Of a stretch of DNA of 64,000 nucleotides, positions 23,572 to 35,491 are shown one piece after another (position 1 is the first letter of the stretch; every line of letters begins with the position of its first letter). The notes beneath the pieces are model-generated. The model saw nothing but the letters and a program-made list of their open reading frames with translations, had not been told where the DNA came from and ran no database searches. The stretch is from Russula earlei. Taxonomy: Eukaryota; Basidiomycota; Agaricomycetes; Russulales; Russulaceae. The stretch covers positions 1-64,000 of the forward strand of contig JAGFNK010000268.1 in assembly GCA_025769875.1 (NCBI GenBank), in the 5' to 3' direction. A program made the translations under genes and the position numbers.

Positions 23572-25756
23572 CTATCCCCCGCCACCCCCGGTACGCCGTT
23601 CAATAAAGCCACGGATGTTCGCATGGCCCTCGACGCTGCCAAAAAAGCAGCGCTTCGCCGCATTTTCCCACAATACGACGTCCAGCTGTTGAGCGTAGTT
23701 GAGGACGTATTCGTAGTCTGCCTGGGACGCAAACGCAGTGTATAAGAAGCCTGAGGTCACGCAAATGACACGTTGAGTATAACAAATGATTCGGAAACCC
23801 CGAACAGACTGCACGACTTACCCTCTTGTGTCTTGATGCGATTGCGCTCCAGCTCCCAAAGCCGAATTTGATCTTGTACGGTCACAGGGAGTAAAGGCTT
23901 CTGTAGGACGTCGGAAGGTTCTCAGCAGCAGCCTCCTCGTCTGCATATGTGACGTACGTTCTTGCGCATCTGTGAATGTGCATAGGTCGTGAGGTAGCTG
24001 ATGATCTGATGACAGAACAAATATAAGTCTCCGACTCATAGGAAGCCTCCCTCCCCCGAATTTGTTTGGCGGGAGTCGAGCGGTAAAGGAGTACCGTCGA
24101 GCAAGAGGTTAACCCCGTTGCAAGAGTACTCTTGGACAAGCATAGGGTGGGCCCTACCTGATCTGCTGTGATGCCATTCACAAGGGCCTTTCGTACGCTC
24201 TCGCGTGTGATTGAACCCACTACCAGGTTCGGGAAGCGCGATTTGACAGACACAAACAGGTTCAAGACCGCAGTCTGAAGTGGGTTGTCTATCGGCCAAG
24301 GTCAAAACATGAGCACGTCGCTCGTCGCGGAACACAGTATATCATGCGTACCAGTATACGCATAGAGGCGATAATTTGTCTCGAGTATAATAAATCCTTG
24401 ATCTTTCGCGTCGCCCACATTGGTAGCCGTAGGCAGCGGGCGCAGCGACGATGTCAGCGTCGTCGCCAAACGTGTTGGGCTGAAGCGACGAGACGATGCC
24501 TGAGGAGTTGGGGTCAGCGGCTCAAAAAAGGACCAGGCAGGGGCGCATTACTTTGCGCTGCCAGATGAGGCCGTAGTCGCGCAAATCCTCTAACATCTCT
24601 CGCTGTGTATCACTTAGATTCTCCGTCGAATATTCCTAACAGAATTATTAATCGAATTTCCGAGTCGGTTAGCGCGGAATGCCCTCACTCGGCCAAGCTG
24701 CATTGTCGATAACATGAACAAGAAACTGAGAACTTCTACAAGGTCCATTTGCCTTTCCTATGGGGACCCTAGATTAGTCGGGAGCTGGTAGAATACGATC
24801 AGAAACAATGCCCACACCTCAAGCGTTTGGAGATACTGCAACAATAATTCCCAGAGTTGGGTGTGGGGCGTATGTAACAAGAATTGGAATCCAGAAGACG
24901 TTATCTGAAGCTGCCCCCTGCGAAACTTGCTGCATTAGGGACGTTTGCCGCGAGAATGATCAAACGCTCTGACTGATTCATTGCCATGAGGCCGCTGCGC
25001 TGCAAGAGAAAGAGGACGCCCTGGGAAGGTTTAACGGGCATCTGACCAGTCCCAGAGGAGACCATGTAATGTAGAACAGTCTAGAAACTGTCAACTTTAG
25101 GCAAGATCCGCCCCAAGCCATACATACCTCCCAACGCTCAAGAGCATATGCATCTAACACGTCTATTGATGGGGCAGTACGTTTTTCGTCCGGCTCTGCC
25201 GGAACGCCGAAGCTTACACTGGTCCCGCTGAGGGGCAATAAGTGGTAAGTCCAGGGAAGAAGAGTAACATGGTTGTCCATATATACCCCCCAGTGATAGC
25301 GTGTCGCATACTGGTCTTGAATGTAGGGCTCAAACCAAGTTTGGTAGAGAGTTGTTCGACAATATATGTAATCGGGCGAGCGAGGCGAGAGCATCATCAA
25401 AAGACCTGATCATAGGTATGATTGCATCTAACCAAATGGAAAAGTGGATGCGGGTGCCCACGCTTTCCCTTCCTTTGTTACCCAGGAAGACATGGTGGAT
25501 GTCTGAATGGGCGACTCGAGCCACAAAAGGTTCATGACGAGTTGCCGCTCGACGGCGCCGAGGAGACTTTGGATTGTGTCAGATGCGTCCGAGAGGACTT
25601 GACGCACATGTAGGCCTACCGAAATATGGAAAGGCATGAGGAAGGACGCTGATATAGACGAGTGAGGGAGGTTTGTGACTGGGTTTGAAGAACGGGGAGA
25701 AGCGCATGGATGCTGCGTTCTTGTTGGTCGTCGGCCTTGCCAGTGACAGTAGGCAT
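23572..25756 (-). CDS. TFB2: TFIIH core subunit Tfb2 (p52)
   Basis: Subunit of the TFIIH core that anchors and stimulates the XPB/Ssl2 translocase in transcription initiation and nucleotide excision repair; nuclear. The start at 25756 gives [20 protein letters not shown]. Exon 1 (25756-25620) ends LSIF plus part of Arg and splices at 25567-25619 to [17 protein letters not shown]. Further exons carry [38 protein letters not shown] with DAYALERWE, then [18 protein letters not shown] and [61 protein letters not shown] and [20 protein letters not shown]. The last exon [19 protein letters not shown]...VLWEN corresponds to the Tfb5-binding C-terminal domain. Stop TAG at 23574-23572. At least nine introns. 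Intermediate borders were not all fixed to the base, but the order and the family blocks leave little doubt. Confidence 0.93.
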
Positions 25757-26700
25757 GTTGACAGTCTCCCTCGTTACTTACCACAGAGTTCAAGGATGGC
25801 TCTCGGCTTTCGTCGCGTCGGACAGGACGACCACAAAACGAATATTATTATAAATCACTCCATCATGCACGTGTACTCTATTCTATGTATCGATAAAAAG
25901 ACCTGCGAGGAAAAAATTTCATTAGCACTTCATAGTAAATATCAATATGTCAAGCGCGTGCTATTAGGATCAGACATCCATTGGAAGGACTATTGCCCTC
26001 ATCGCGCCGACCCCCACCTCGCGCCTAGCGCACCGACCCAGAGGGAGGCGGTCCACGCTCCACTCAGCTAATGGGTTCAGCGAGTGAGAGGGGAAATATA
26101 GACGTTCGGTGTTGGGGGAGTACTCCTTGCGGGAGGGCGCTAGAGTGGAAACTGCGAATTTCGGCATTGTTTCATCGTGACGGCACCACGCAGGACACGA
26201 ACACCACGAGTAGAACGAGAGTACTCACCGAGGCACCTCGCAACGACTACGTTAAAAACGACAGGTGGGCCTGAGATGAGATACGAACGATCAGCGCGCG
26301 GTTCAAACACAAAAACAGGACAAGATATGTCAGACAAAATGGCACTGGCAAGTACACTGTGCATCATTAGAAGACGCGAGTCTGTTGCGAACAGACAACT
26401 CTGTTCCTCGGCATGGTCGTATAGGACGGGGAAGAGAATAAAGTCATCTTGAAAAAAGAATGAAAAGAAATGGACACTTACAATGAGACGAACGCGAACA
26501 AACAGAGGGAAGAACAGTAACAAATTTTTTTAAGTGAGCCTTTGTGGTCCGTGCGCGGATGAGATAAACAAGATCACGTGTCTTGACACCGAAGGTGCCG
26601 GCCCGGCCAACCGATGCTCTCCCTCCTCTAACAGGTTTGTTCGACGACCACGACATACGGCATTTACAGCGGCGACACTTCCAAATCCACGGAACTCGAG
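25757..26700. other. Divergent promoter region, possible small transcript
   Basis: Between TFB2 (minus) and the RING-like gene (plus). A minus-strand ORF at 26523-26140 begins after a good intron-like element (GTAAGT ... TTTTTTCAAG, around 26450-26485), suggesting a spliced minus-strand transcript. The encoded frames are not recognisable, so no protein is called. Confidence 0.3.
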
Positions 26701-28434
26701 ATGCCCGTCGAAAGAGAACTTACTCCTGCCGTGCCGCGACGTCGCACTCATCATGAAGTCATTGATGTTGATGAACTTGATGACCATCGGGATCAACGGC
26801 CATCTCTACGACCAAGGCACTCTCCACTTCATTACAGAGATTCGATGTCATCGGATGTCATCATTGTGGACAGCGACGACGACGACTTAGAACCTGGGCC
26901 ATCGACGCGCCGTAGACCCTCAGGTGAGTCTGCTCTTACCTTTACGTTCTTAACCAACCTAACTCGGTCATTCGAGATGCTCCATTACGCTCGTCTCCTT
27001 CGCTAGTCCGAATCGTCCACTCTCCACCGCCTGTCCCTCCATTACCATTATCATTGCGTTCCCGTCATCAGCATCATCCGCATGTTTTCCCCCCAGGATG
27101 TCATTCGTCCAAACGCCGAACCCTTCGCGTTCGAAAGAAACATGGCATCTCCTCGCGTGACGCGGCCCACATCACATCCTCCTCCCGGAGATGCTCCGCC
27201 ATCTCGTCATCTTCCTACCATCAACCTAGGAGGCGGTTTCGCTCCAATTAACCGTAACCGTCAGCTTGAAGCTGAATTTATTCGGCGTCAGCAACGAGAT
27301 CGGGCACGTCAGCGTTATTTTGAACACCTCCGCATTGCGCGGGGCATACACCAACGCCATGGATTTCTCTCGGAGACCATTGGTCGCATTTTTCCTTCAT
27401 GGCTTTTTGGCGATCCGACGGAAGAGGAAATGATGGATGCGCTCGCCTTTTCCGAATTAGCTGCAGAAGCTGCGCCGTTTGGTTCCGGAGACGACCCAAC
27501 ACAATTACGTCGTACCACCCATGAGTACCGCATTGCTTATACCCACCCATATCCTCCCGCTCCAGGCTTTACACACGACTTTGAGTCGCCGTCACCTTCT
27601 GTCAGCGTCATCGATGTGGACGAAGAACCTGGACCCAGCACAAAAATCTCAGCATCGTCCTCGCCCAATAAGAATGAGAGTTCGGTTACACTTGTCTGTG
27701 CTCGTTGCTTGGATCCTCTCGTTTTGGGTGGGAGTCGCATGCCCGAAGATGAGCTCGCTCGTCGCCGACTCTGGGCCTTGCGTTGTGGACACATGCTCGA
27801 CGGTAAATGCATTGCTGATTTGATGAGGCCACGTTCTACACCCGAGTTGAGGCTTGCCGGAACGGAAACTGTGGTCATCGAACCTTCCGGTACCAGCTCA
27901 CAAGGCCATGACGCTTCAATTCAATCCCAAACCGGTGTACAAAGCTCAGCTCTAGGAGGCGTGATGCCTCCCAGTGCGAAGCCTTCTACGCGACCTATGA
28001 AAGCAAGAGGGAATGCCCGTGCGATCGAACGACCGTCTCAATCATCTCAGTTGGCCAAGGGTGCCAGTGAACGGACAGTCTTGGCAGAGGAAAGCTCGAT
28101 ACGTTCGCGCTTACGCCCACGGAACAATCTCAGACATGTATCTCATATATCTCCCTTATCGCCGACGTCATCTCACGTCTTCACTCAGCCTTCATCACAA
28201 CGTTATTCTGCTGCCGTCACATCAGCTATCCCTCCGGCTCTATCCGTCAACACTAGCCACCAATTCAAGAGACGATCCAAGGGTAAAGGCAAGCAAAAGG
28301 CAATGGAACCAGTCGATCGGTATGAATGGCGTTGCCCTGTTGCCCTTTGCGAGCGTCTACATTTAAGTCTTCTTATCCCATCTCGGGGTTGGGTTATGGA
28401 TGAAACGCAGGGCGCGATCCCCATCTTTGTGTGA
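26701..28434 (+). CDS. RING-like protein with repeated SUMO-interaction-like motifs
   Basis: Candidate ubiquitin ligase. The N-terminal exon starts MPVERELTPAVPRRR and has two hydrophobic-acidic motifs, HHEVIDVDEL and DVIIVDSDDDDLEPGPST. The main exon has a third, VSVIDVDEEPGPSTK. All three resemble SUMO-interacting motifs, and the second and third share a trailing EPGPST. A RING-like cluster follows: VCARCLDPL, then LRCGHMLDGKC, then, after roughly 175 low-complexity residues, YEWRCPVALCERLH. The zinc-ligand set is therefore split and not fully canonical. The exon ends near 26921 (GTGAGT). A DAPLRSSPSLVRIVHS segment from about 26978 is in one frame and the long ORF (27082-28434) in the next; a run of six C at about 27092-27097 would reconcile them if one base shorter. 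No direct assignment to Slx8/RNF4 is possible from sequence alone. Confidence 0.65.
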
Positions 28435-29742
28435 TGGTATGAAAGTGAGTTGGCATTTATTTGGTAAGCGTCCCACTGACATAGCAATGTCAAGAGCCGG
28501 TCAAGCCGTGATATTACTGTAGCGACAACTTGACATCTACTTGTTCATCATCCTATCGTGCACCCGCTTTGGTCGAGCAAGCGCTGGTTAATAAAGCTCT
28601 CTCTCACCGCGTGTATGGAAGCCTTTCAGTGTTCGATGATGCCCCACTTGTCTATGTTGGTCTCATGCCCAAGCTCTTCCTAATTTGCAGGCGCCTCTTC
28701 ATTGCTCTTGGTCATCAGAAACAGAGTGATAAACCATCGGATCCGTTGTGTTACGCTAAGGGGGCTGTCGATCAAAAGTTTGTGCGAGATGTTGGCAACC
28801 ATCTCTCGTCCCTTTTGATGGTTTACATGGGCTTGTCTGTGTTGTTGAGTCAAACGTCAAACTCAATTCCTTGATCCTCTTTCTTGGTATGGTTGTTGTT
28901 TCTTCATCTTTAGCTTTCACTGAACCGCCAATACCCGCCTTCACGTTATCGCAGCTGCAAGTCAAATAACCGCTCAAGTGTTTCAGGTCTGGAAAAGTCC
29001 GGCACAAATTAAGCGTCTTCGCCTCTGGTAGGGACGGACGCTTCATTCGTTGATGCCCGTTTCGAGTACTCGGATCACTTGTCTCGCCTTATAAGGGGTG
29101 TATCAGCTATCTATTGCATCTGACCTATGAGACTGATGAACACGTAGCTCTTGAAATGAAACCCCTTCTTGCTTGGACGCGGAGGATTCTGACGCCCGAA
29201 TTTATTGACGTTGCGGGATCTATGCTTGAGTGCCGCCCATCCTATTCTCGCGTTGATATCGGTGCATTGGATTTTTCTTCAAGAAGCACCGTGCAGAGGC
29301 AACCTTTCCATGGCGAGGTTTTGCTTTGCCTAGTAATGTTTCACCCTAATCGTCACAGCTGACGCAAAGAGCCCCAAGCGCTGTCTGTTGGACGATGAAC
29401 TGAGCCTGGCATCCGTTGTGCGTTGCGTAATGCCTCTGACGTGTCTTGTTTTTTTGGTTTGACAATACCGCGCATGAGAAATCTGTTTGCCCATGGCTTG
29501 ATTCATCACCCACGTGATGGCACTGAGCGCTGACCCCTTGATGGAGTTCTAGAGCGTAAGGATTCACAGCACGGATTCTGACCTATCCATTCCCGTTCTA
29601 TTCCCGCCATATAAGACCAGGCACCAACACTTCCGTTTCTCACGTACAACGGTCAGGAAACGGGCTGTGTTTGGAACTGGCCTCATGGTTGCTTCCGATT
29701 CACAGCGCTAGTCACTTTTGGGGTTGCCCTCCGATAGATATC
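28435..29742. other. No gene recognised
   Basis: Short ORFs on both strands (28530-28874 plus, 29046-28756 minus) without domain or splice support. Probably the 3' flank of the RING-like gene and intergenic DNA. Confidence 0.35.
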
Positions 29743-30108
29743 CTAGGCAATAGCGAGCCGCCGCAGTGCATCATGGTCCAGTTCGCAACAAATTGACATC
29801 GCGGCTTTCTCGGCACGGGAGAGAAGGTGCCTTTGCCACATCACCTTCTTGTCGTCCTGAAATGACATGCCGATGGCCAAGCTCCCCAGTGCGGCATGCG
29901 GCGTAGACACTTGATACGAGCTAGGGCCAGCGCCGTAGGAGGGGACGAACTGCTGATTATTCCGTCTTTGGACAGGTAGATGAAGGCGCGAAAAGGGATG
30001 CGCCACGCCATTCTGGATGTCATATATGAACGTTCCCGGAACAACTGGTGCCCGGGTAGGAAGAAGGCAGCGATGAATGCGACGGAGGCCCTTATCTGTG
30101 CGGCACAT
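29743..30108 (-). CDS. Hypothetical protein fragment
   Basis: A 121-codon frame ending at 29743. Its second half (ALGSLAIGMSFQDDKK, then SRAEKAAMSICCELDHDALR) has regular amphipathic spacing and looks more like coding sequence than its neighbours, so it may be the last exon of a minus-strand gene. No upstream exon could be tied to it and no family is recognised. Confidence 0.3.
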   Translation of the reverse strand: MCRTDKGLRRIHRCLLPTRAPVVPGTFIYDIQNGVAHPFSRLHLPVQRRNNQQFVPSYGAGPSSYQVSTPHAALGSLAIGMSFQDDKKVMWQRHLLSRAEKAAMSICCELDHDALRRLAIA

Positions 30109-33100
30109 TGTATATGTCCCTTCCTTCGTGAAGCGGTGTTGATTACAGGGTTCTAGATCTTAGGCGCCTAATTCCCTTTTCGCCGTTGCGTAGCGTTGAG
30201 CGGAACCCCATTCTGGAAGGCAGACAGCGTCGACTGGCCAACGTCCGTTCGTTCATCACGACATCAAGTCAATATCAATGCAATGTCAAAAGGGAGAGCC
30301 GCGACGTCCTGTAATCATCTTATGGTCGTGGGACACTTTCAAACCAGCCACCCGGGACCGTTCTGTTCCCACAGCCAAAGATACACCGCACTCGTTTGAT
30401 CGGCCCTGTCCCCCCACCTAGGGAGGTCACGCCTCAGTTAGACCTGAGAATCGCTGGTCGCCAGCACCTTTGTGATCGAATGCATAGTAAGTTTCCATGA
30501 AATACAAACCGCAGGACGTCGAAAATGGAAAGCGCCCATTCGAGCTCATTCCGCGCCCACCAGGATGGAATCTCGACTTATCCCCATCATCGCTTTATGC
30601 ACCACACGACAACAGAGGTGAACCATCATGCCATCTGCTCTCGCTCAACTTGGCAGTTTGACCTCGTTTGGACCGCCGATGGATGATGCCCTCGATTCCC
30701 TGCATCAATCGCCGGCCAGAAATCAACCTCGGCTTGACGAGCCAAAGTACGGACGAGCGCCGAGCGCACCGCTGACTGCTGCTAGGGACACATGATCGCG
30801 CTCTTCCAGTTCTGCCGGAAACGTGTCCTTAATGTTTCTTGTCTGACAGGTTGTTTTCTCCCTGTGTGCACGAATGGGCCCCCTTTCTCTTCGGCGCTCC
30901 AACAACCGTAACCCCTTCGGTGCCATCGCGCGCGAGGCTGCCGGTGGTGGGTGAACTCGCGGGATCTGATCGAATGAGCACGATAGCGATCTATATTCCG
31001 ACTCGGAAGATACTGCATCAGGATCAAACTGACCTCCGATCTCGCCGTCAAGGCGGGAGGCAGTCCTCGCGTTTATGCCGATTTCGCTTTCTTCCTCATT
31101 CTGCTTCCGGCACGGGGGTTTCCCGCGCGGGGAGAGGTGGAGACGTTTCGTGATTGCGTCGACGCGATGTGATTCCTTCCCCGACCGCGTTCTATGTTCT
31201 CCCACTGGGACCTCGTGGTGGATTCGGACGGGCTTTCGAGAACCACTGTCAGGAATGAATTGGATCTCGGCATGCTATGCTACTCGTCCGTCCGCACGAG
31301 CCCTGGGCGGGCACGCATCGTGACGACCCGGGCATGGTTCCGCGTTGCGTTATCATCAAAACAACACAATTGCATTCAATTGAGCTTCCACGCGTTGGCC
31401 CACGTTTTGTCCCTTCTCTACGATGCCCGTCGGAAGCGTTTTCTATGTTACGCCGCCCGAAAGGGACGAGGGCGGTGTCGTCTGTCGCCCTCAGTGTCAA
31501 GCGACCAACGTTCTGGGACTGAGACTTTCCCTGCGACTGCAAGAGGTGGACTCGCATGTGCACCGACTAGGCCGGAATTGTGAGATAGGTGCTCTTGACG
31601 ACATCGTTCAGGCGCCTAAATGCCCAACAGCGGGGCCTGGACTATGACCGGAATGTTGGGCTGCCCCGTCGGATGCCCGACGGATGCGACTTTGGGCGGA
31701 TGCAGGTCTCTTTGAGGACGAGCTCGTCACGGGCGCGAGACGCCAGGCACCGGCTCTCGACCCAGATTTGTTGTGTTGTTTGTTTTCCCCTGGCTCGGAG
31801 GGTTCGCGACGCTAGAACCGATTGTAGGACTGCACCGTGTGCGCGCGGCAGTGGAGGCCATAAGATGACTCGGACCTTTTTCTGAATGGGCTTATTCCTG
31901 TCCCAACGTCAGGACCACCATCAACGCTTCCCGAATTGAATCGAATCGACAGGCCTCCTGCAGCCAAAAACAGATATCTCTGCTGCGGATTCGATAAGCG
32001 ATGACGACGCCACGACTCGACCCAAACGTGTTCAGGTAGCACCGTGGACGGCAACGCGCGCGGAGGCCGCCACGTATGCCAGCTCACGCCGGCGCAGGTT
32101 GCGAAGCGTGAGCGGTTGGTGTATAAGAGGAATATCGCGTATTGCGTGCTACGTACCGTGTCGGGTAGGGGCTCTGACTGCTCGGAGGAGGTCATTCATT
32201 TCATTCAGTCCGGTCCAGCGCACATCCATCTCGGGGCTGTTCGGGGGGCTGCAAAAGTGCGATGCGACGCGACGGGTGCGACCGGAACGACTTTGTTGCC
32301 TCTGCTCCCAAGTAATGTTGAGCCTCCCATCGTACTGACCGATTGTCAGACTTTGAGTTGGCGTAGCCGACATTGATTCCTGTCTCAATCGATGTCTCGC
32401 GCTCACATATACTGGAATCGAGATGTACGACTATCAAACGGTGCCCGAGCGCAGTGCTTGAGCGCGTCCGTGGCACGAAATTGTTTTCGTTGCACTGTAC
32501 GGAATTCATGCGGGACCTCCTCCGGACCTTTTTTTTTATTACTCGGGCAGGGCAACCCAAAAAATAAAACAAAACATAGAAAGGACGTCTCCTGACCCAA
32601 TACGACGCCACATTCCCTCTGCGGATCCCAAGTTAGCCGAGATGCCAAAAACTTGTTTTGGTCCGGCGGGGTCAATCGCCGGCTGGCTGGAGTGCCCTGT
32701 GTGTGACTGACTGTGGGCGTCCCTGTGCCTCCTTTGCCGGTTCTGGGGTTCTGGTTCAGATTCGAGGAGGCGAGCGCAGCTGCTGCCTGGCGTCGGTCAC
32801 GGTCGCCGGGAAAACGGAAACAGAAACGGACGACTGGAACGGTCCCCACGAGCATCACGCGGGCGCCGAGGGGGTCGTCGGGCAGCAGAGCGACGAGCGC
32901 AAGTGACAGCAACAGCTGTTCTGACACACTGATAAAGGATCAACGGGCAGTTCGTTTGGGTCGGTTCATTCACTCTTTTTTTGAATGCAAAGTGATGCGT
33001 GATGCGTGATGCGTGATGGGAATGTTTTCTTTTTTTTTTTTTTTTTTCACGCACCGCTCTCGGCCGCAACGCCGCCGTAGACGCCCGTCGGCGGCGGCGG

Positions 33101-35491
33101 TTGCTCGACAAGTGTGCAGTGTCTCTTTTACAGCAATTGCGCGTCTTTGAGGGAGGTGGAGGCTCCCCCAACCTGTTCGGTTTGTCCGCTTGCGGGAGCC
33201 CACCGCAACTTTTTTTTTGATGAGAGTCGATGCCCCCCGTTCGCCACGCCACTCGTACGGATGGCACCACAGCACCACCCGCATCACCCACCTCCAGCAC
33301 CCGGTCAAGTTCGGAAGGTGAGGGAAAGCCAATCCCCGCAGAGGGAACAGAGTACGTTACTCCGGTGATCGCGGGGTTCTTTGGCGGACCTTCTTTTCAG
33401 TCTCCTAGCAGCGATAAACGATCGATAAAGCACCACCCGCGAACAAAGTCTATTTGGCAACCCAGCTCCTTCTTTGATATGGCCGTCGTACAAAGGGAAT
33501 AAACTAAAATAAAATAAAATAAAAAGACCGGCTGTGCTGCTCCTCTCCTGCCTGCGTGATGTATCGACGCTCGCGCCCGGACGACATACCGTACTTCTAT
33601 TTCCGTCTAATACGCGTCGTGCTGCTGTCCGTGCGCTTTCTTTTCCGGCGAGTGCAGTGGCATCTCGGGCGTCTTTCCACTCGGGGCAGTGGGCGCAGCT
33701 GGGATATTTGTTGGTTGATCGCACACCGCCTCCCAAAGGCAGGAGAACGAGAACCGAACTGGACAGGGACAGGCAACTTGACATGAACGGGCACTCGAAC
33801 GAACAAATCATGTCGTACGTTTTGATACACAACATGCGCGGGAACGTATCTGTCAAGCGGTCGCTTCTGTTGCTCCTCCGGACAAGGCAGAGGGAAAGGA
33901 AAGGAGATGAGCAGAGTAAGCCGTGAGTCGGTCGGCCGTAACTGAGCATCGGGCGACATCTGATTCCCAATCATTCGACCATTCTAACGGCGATCAAAAT
34001 TATCGTGGCTGCATGCATCGCGAATATGAATATGAATGATCCAATCCGCGACCGAGAATGCATGTTGTCATTACACGTCTTTATCAAATCCCATCGTTCT
34101 GGTTGACGGGTCGTCAGGCGCAGCGCGTTTGCCGTACATGCGCGCACGCGCTCGTGATATACACGATACAGCAGGTCCCAATGTAGTGGCCGAGTTGCCC
34201 TAATAAATTTCGGTGACGTCCGAGAGGGCGCGACTCTGTGGGCGCCACACGATGGACTGTTAGATGGCAGGCGGCGGCGGCGGCGGCGTAGCGGTCGTGG
34301 CAGGGACTGGATGGTTGCTTTTGGGGGGGAGGTCCAGCAGGGCTGGGTTGCAGGGACGGAAGGAAGGAGAGGGCTGTTCCGCCGATGCGGCGCCACGAAT
34401 GAGTATCGTCCCGGGAACGACCAGGATTGGAGCGCACACCCAAGAGTCGCCGAGGCATGACCGGTCGACCGAGTCATTGAGCACGAATCGTGATGTTGAT
34501 ATATGAACCGTGACGGGCATGGGCCAGGCGGTACTTATGGAGAAAAGGGATTTGTTCGAGAAAGAAGGCGCCACTGCAGAGGCCAGTTGCCGGGAACCGG
34601 GTGTGGCACATACACCCCATCCCTCATCTCATCCTTCCTCGCATGGGGAGAATCCTCCCACAGTTGACAAGACGTTGCCACTGCGCGATGGTCCGCACAA
34701 GGGGAAAGGCGATGTACGTCTCAGATGACATGATGCATAGTAGGGCCGTCCGAAAATTAAAGGGTGCCTAGAATCAAGCGATGTGCTCGCAGAGCGTCCA
34801 TTCCGAGCAAGAGCGATGGAGCGGGCGCCAACCACATTCCGGAACGAAATCGGGCGATCACATCGCATCGCATCGATTCGAGCCAGCTCGTTGTGTTGTG
34901 GGGGGGGGGGGGGGAGGACGAAAGCGAGTGATACTGATTTGGATCCAGCCCGGCCGGGAAGGCCGTGCGAATGCGTCGCGTAGCGCATTCAGAACAGAAA
35001 ATCAGATTGCCCGAGGGGAAACCGTGGTGGTCAGATGGTGGAAGCGAGGAGACGAGATAGGGACAGATCCCCCGCCCGGTTAGGAGATATCGTATCGCTT
35101 ACTCGAGCTGCTGACCTGGGGAGGGGTGAGGGAGGGGTGGGGGAGGGGGGAGGGAGTGTCCGTACGGATCAGGATGGGGAGATGGGATTCACGTCAAGGC
35201 AGGGGTGAGTGTCAGAGGCTGACACAGTTTCAACGAGGCAGACAGGGCGACCTGACAGTTAGACCGGAGACGAACGGGGGGCCCATTCATTCAGAGCGCA
35301 GGGCAAATTTCCGAGTGGTGAGTACACCTGATGTTGAGATCATTCACAAATGCACTTTCCCCTCCGGCTTACAAACGGGAGCGGAGCCCTGCCTACCCTG
35401 CTTACCCTGCCATGCCACCGTGCCGTGCCATCTCAATCTATAAATCTCACAACATGCGATTCCTCTCGCCCATCTTCCCCCGGTTCCCACA
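30109..35491. other. Gene-poor, low-complexity region
   Basis: No supported gene in 5.4 kb. ORFs of up to 221 codons occur on the minus strand but are compositionally biased and overlap each other. The stretch is marked by simple sequence: a T18 run at 33030-33047, three TGATGCG units at about 32993-33013, AAAAT repeats near 33505-33525, a G15 run at 34900-34914 and purine-rich G/A tracts at 35115-35160. The last several hundred bases probably include the promoter of the gene starting at 35492. Confidence 0.45.

Noticed and set aside
33305..33970. 221-codon minus-strand ORF
   Set aside because: Runs through simple-sequence DNA, has biased composition and competing frames on both strands, and no domain.
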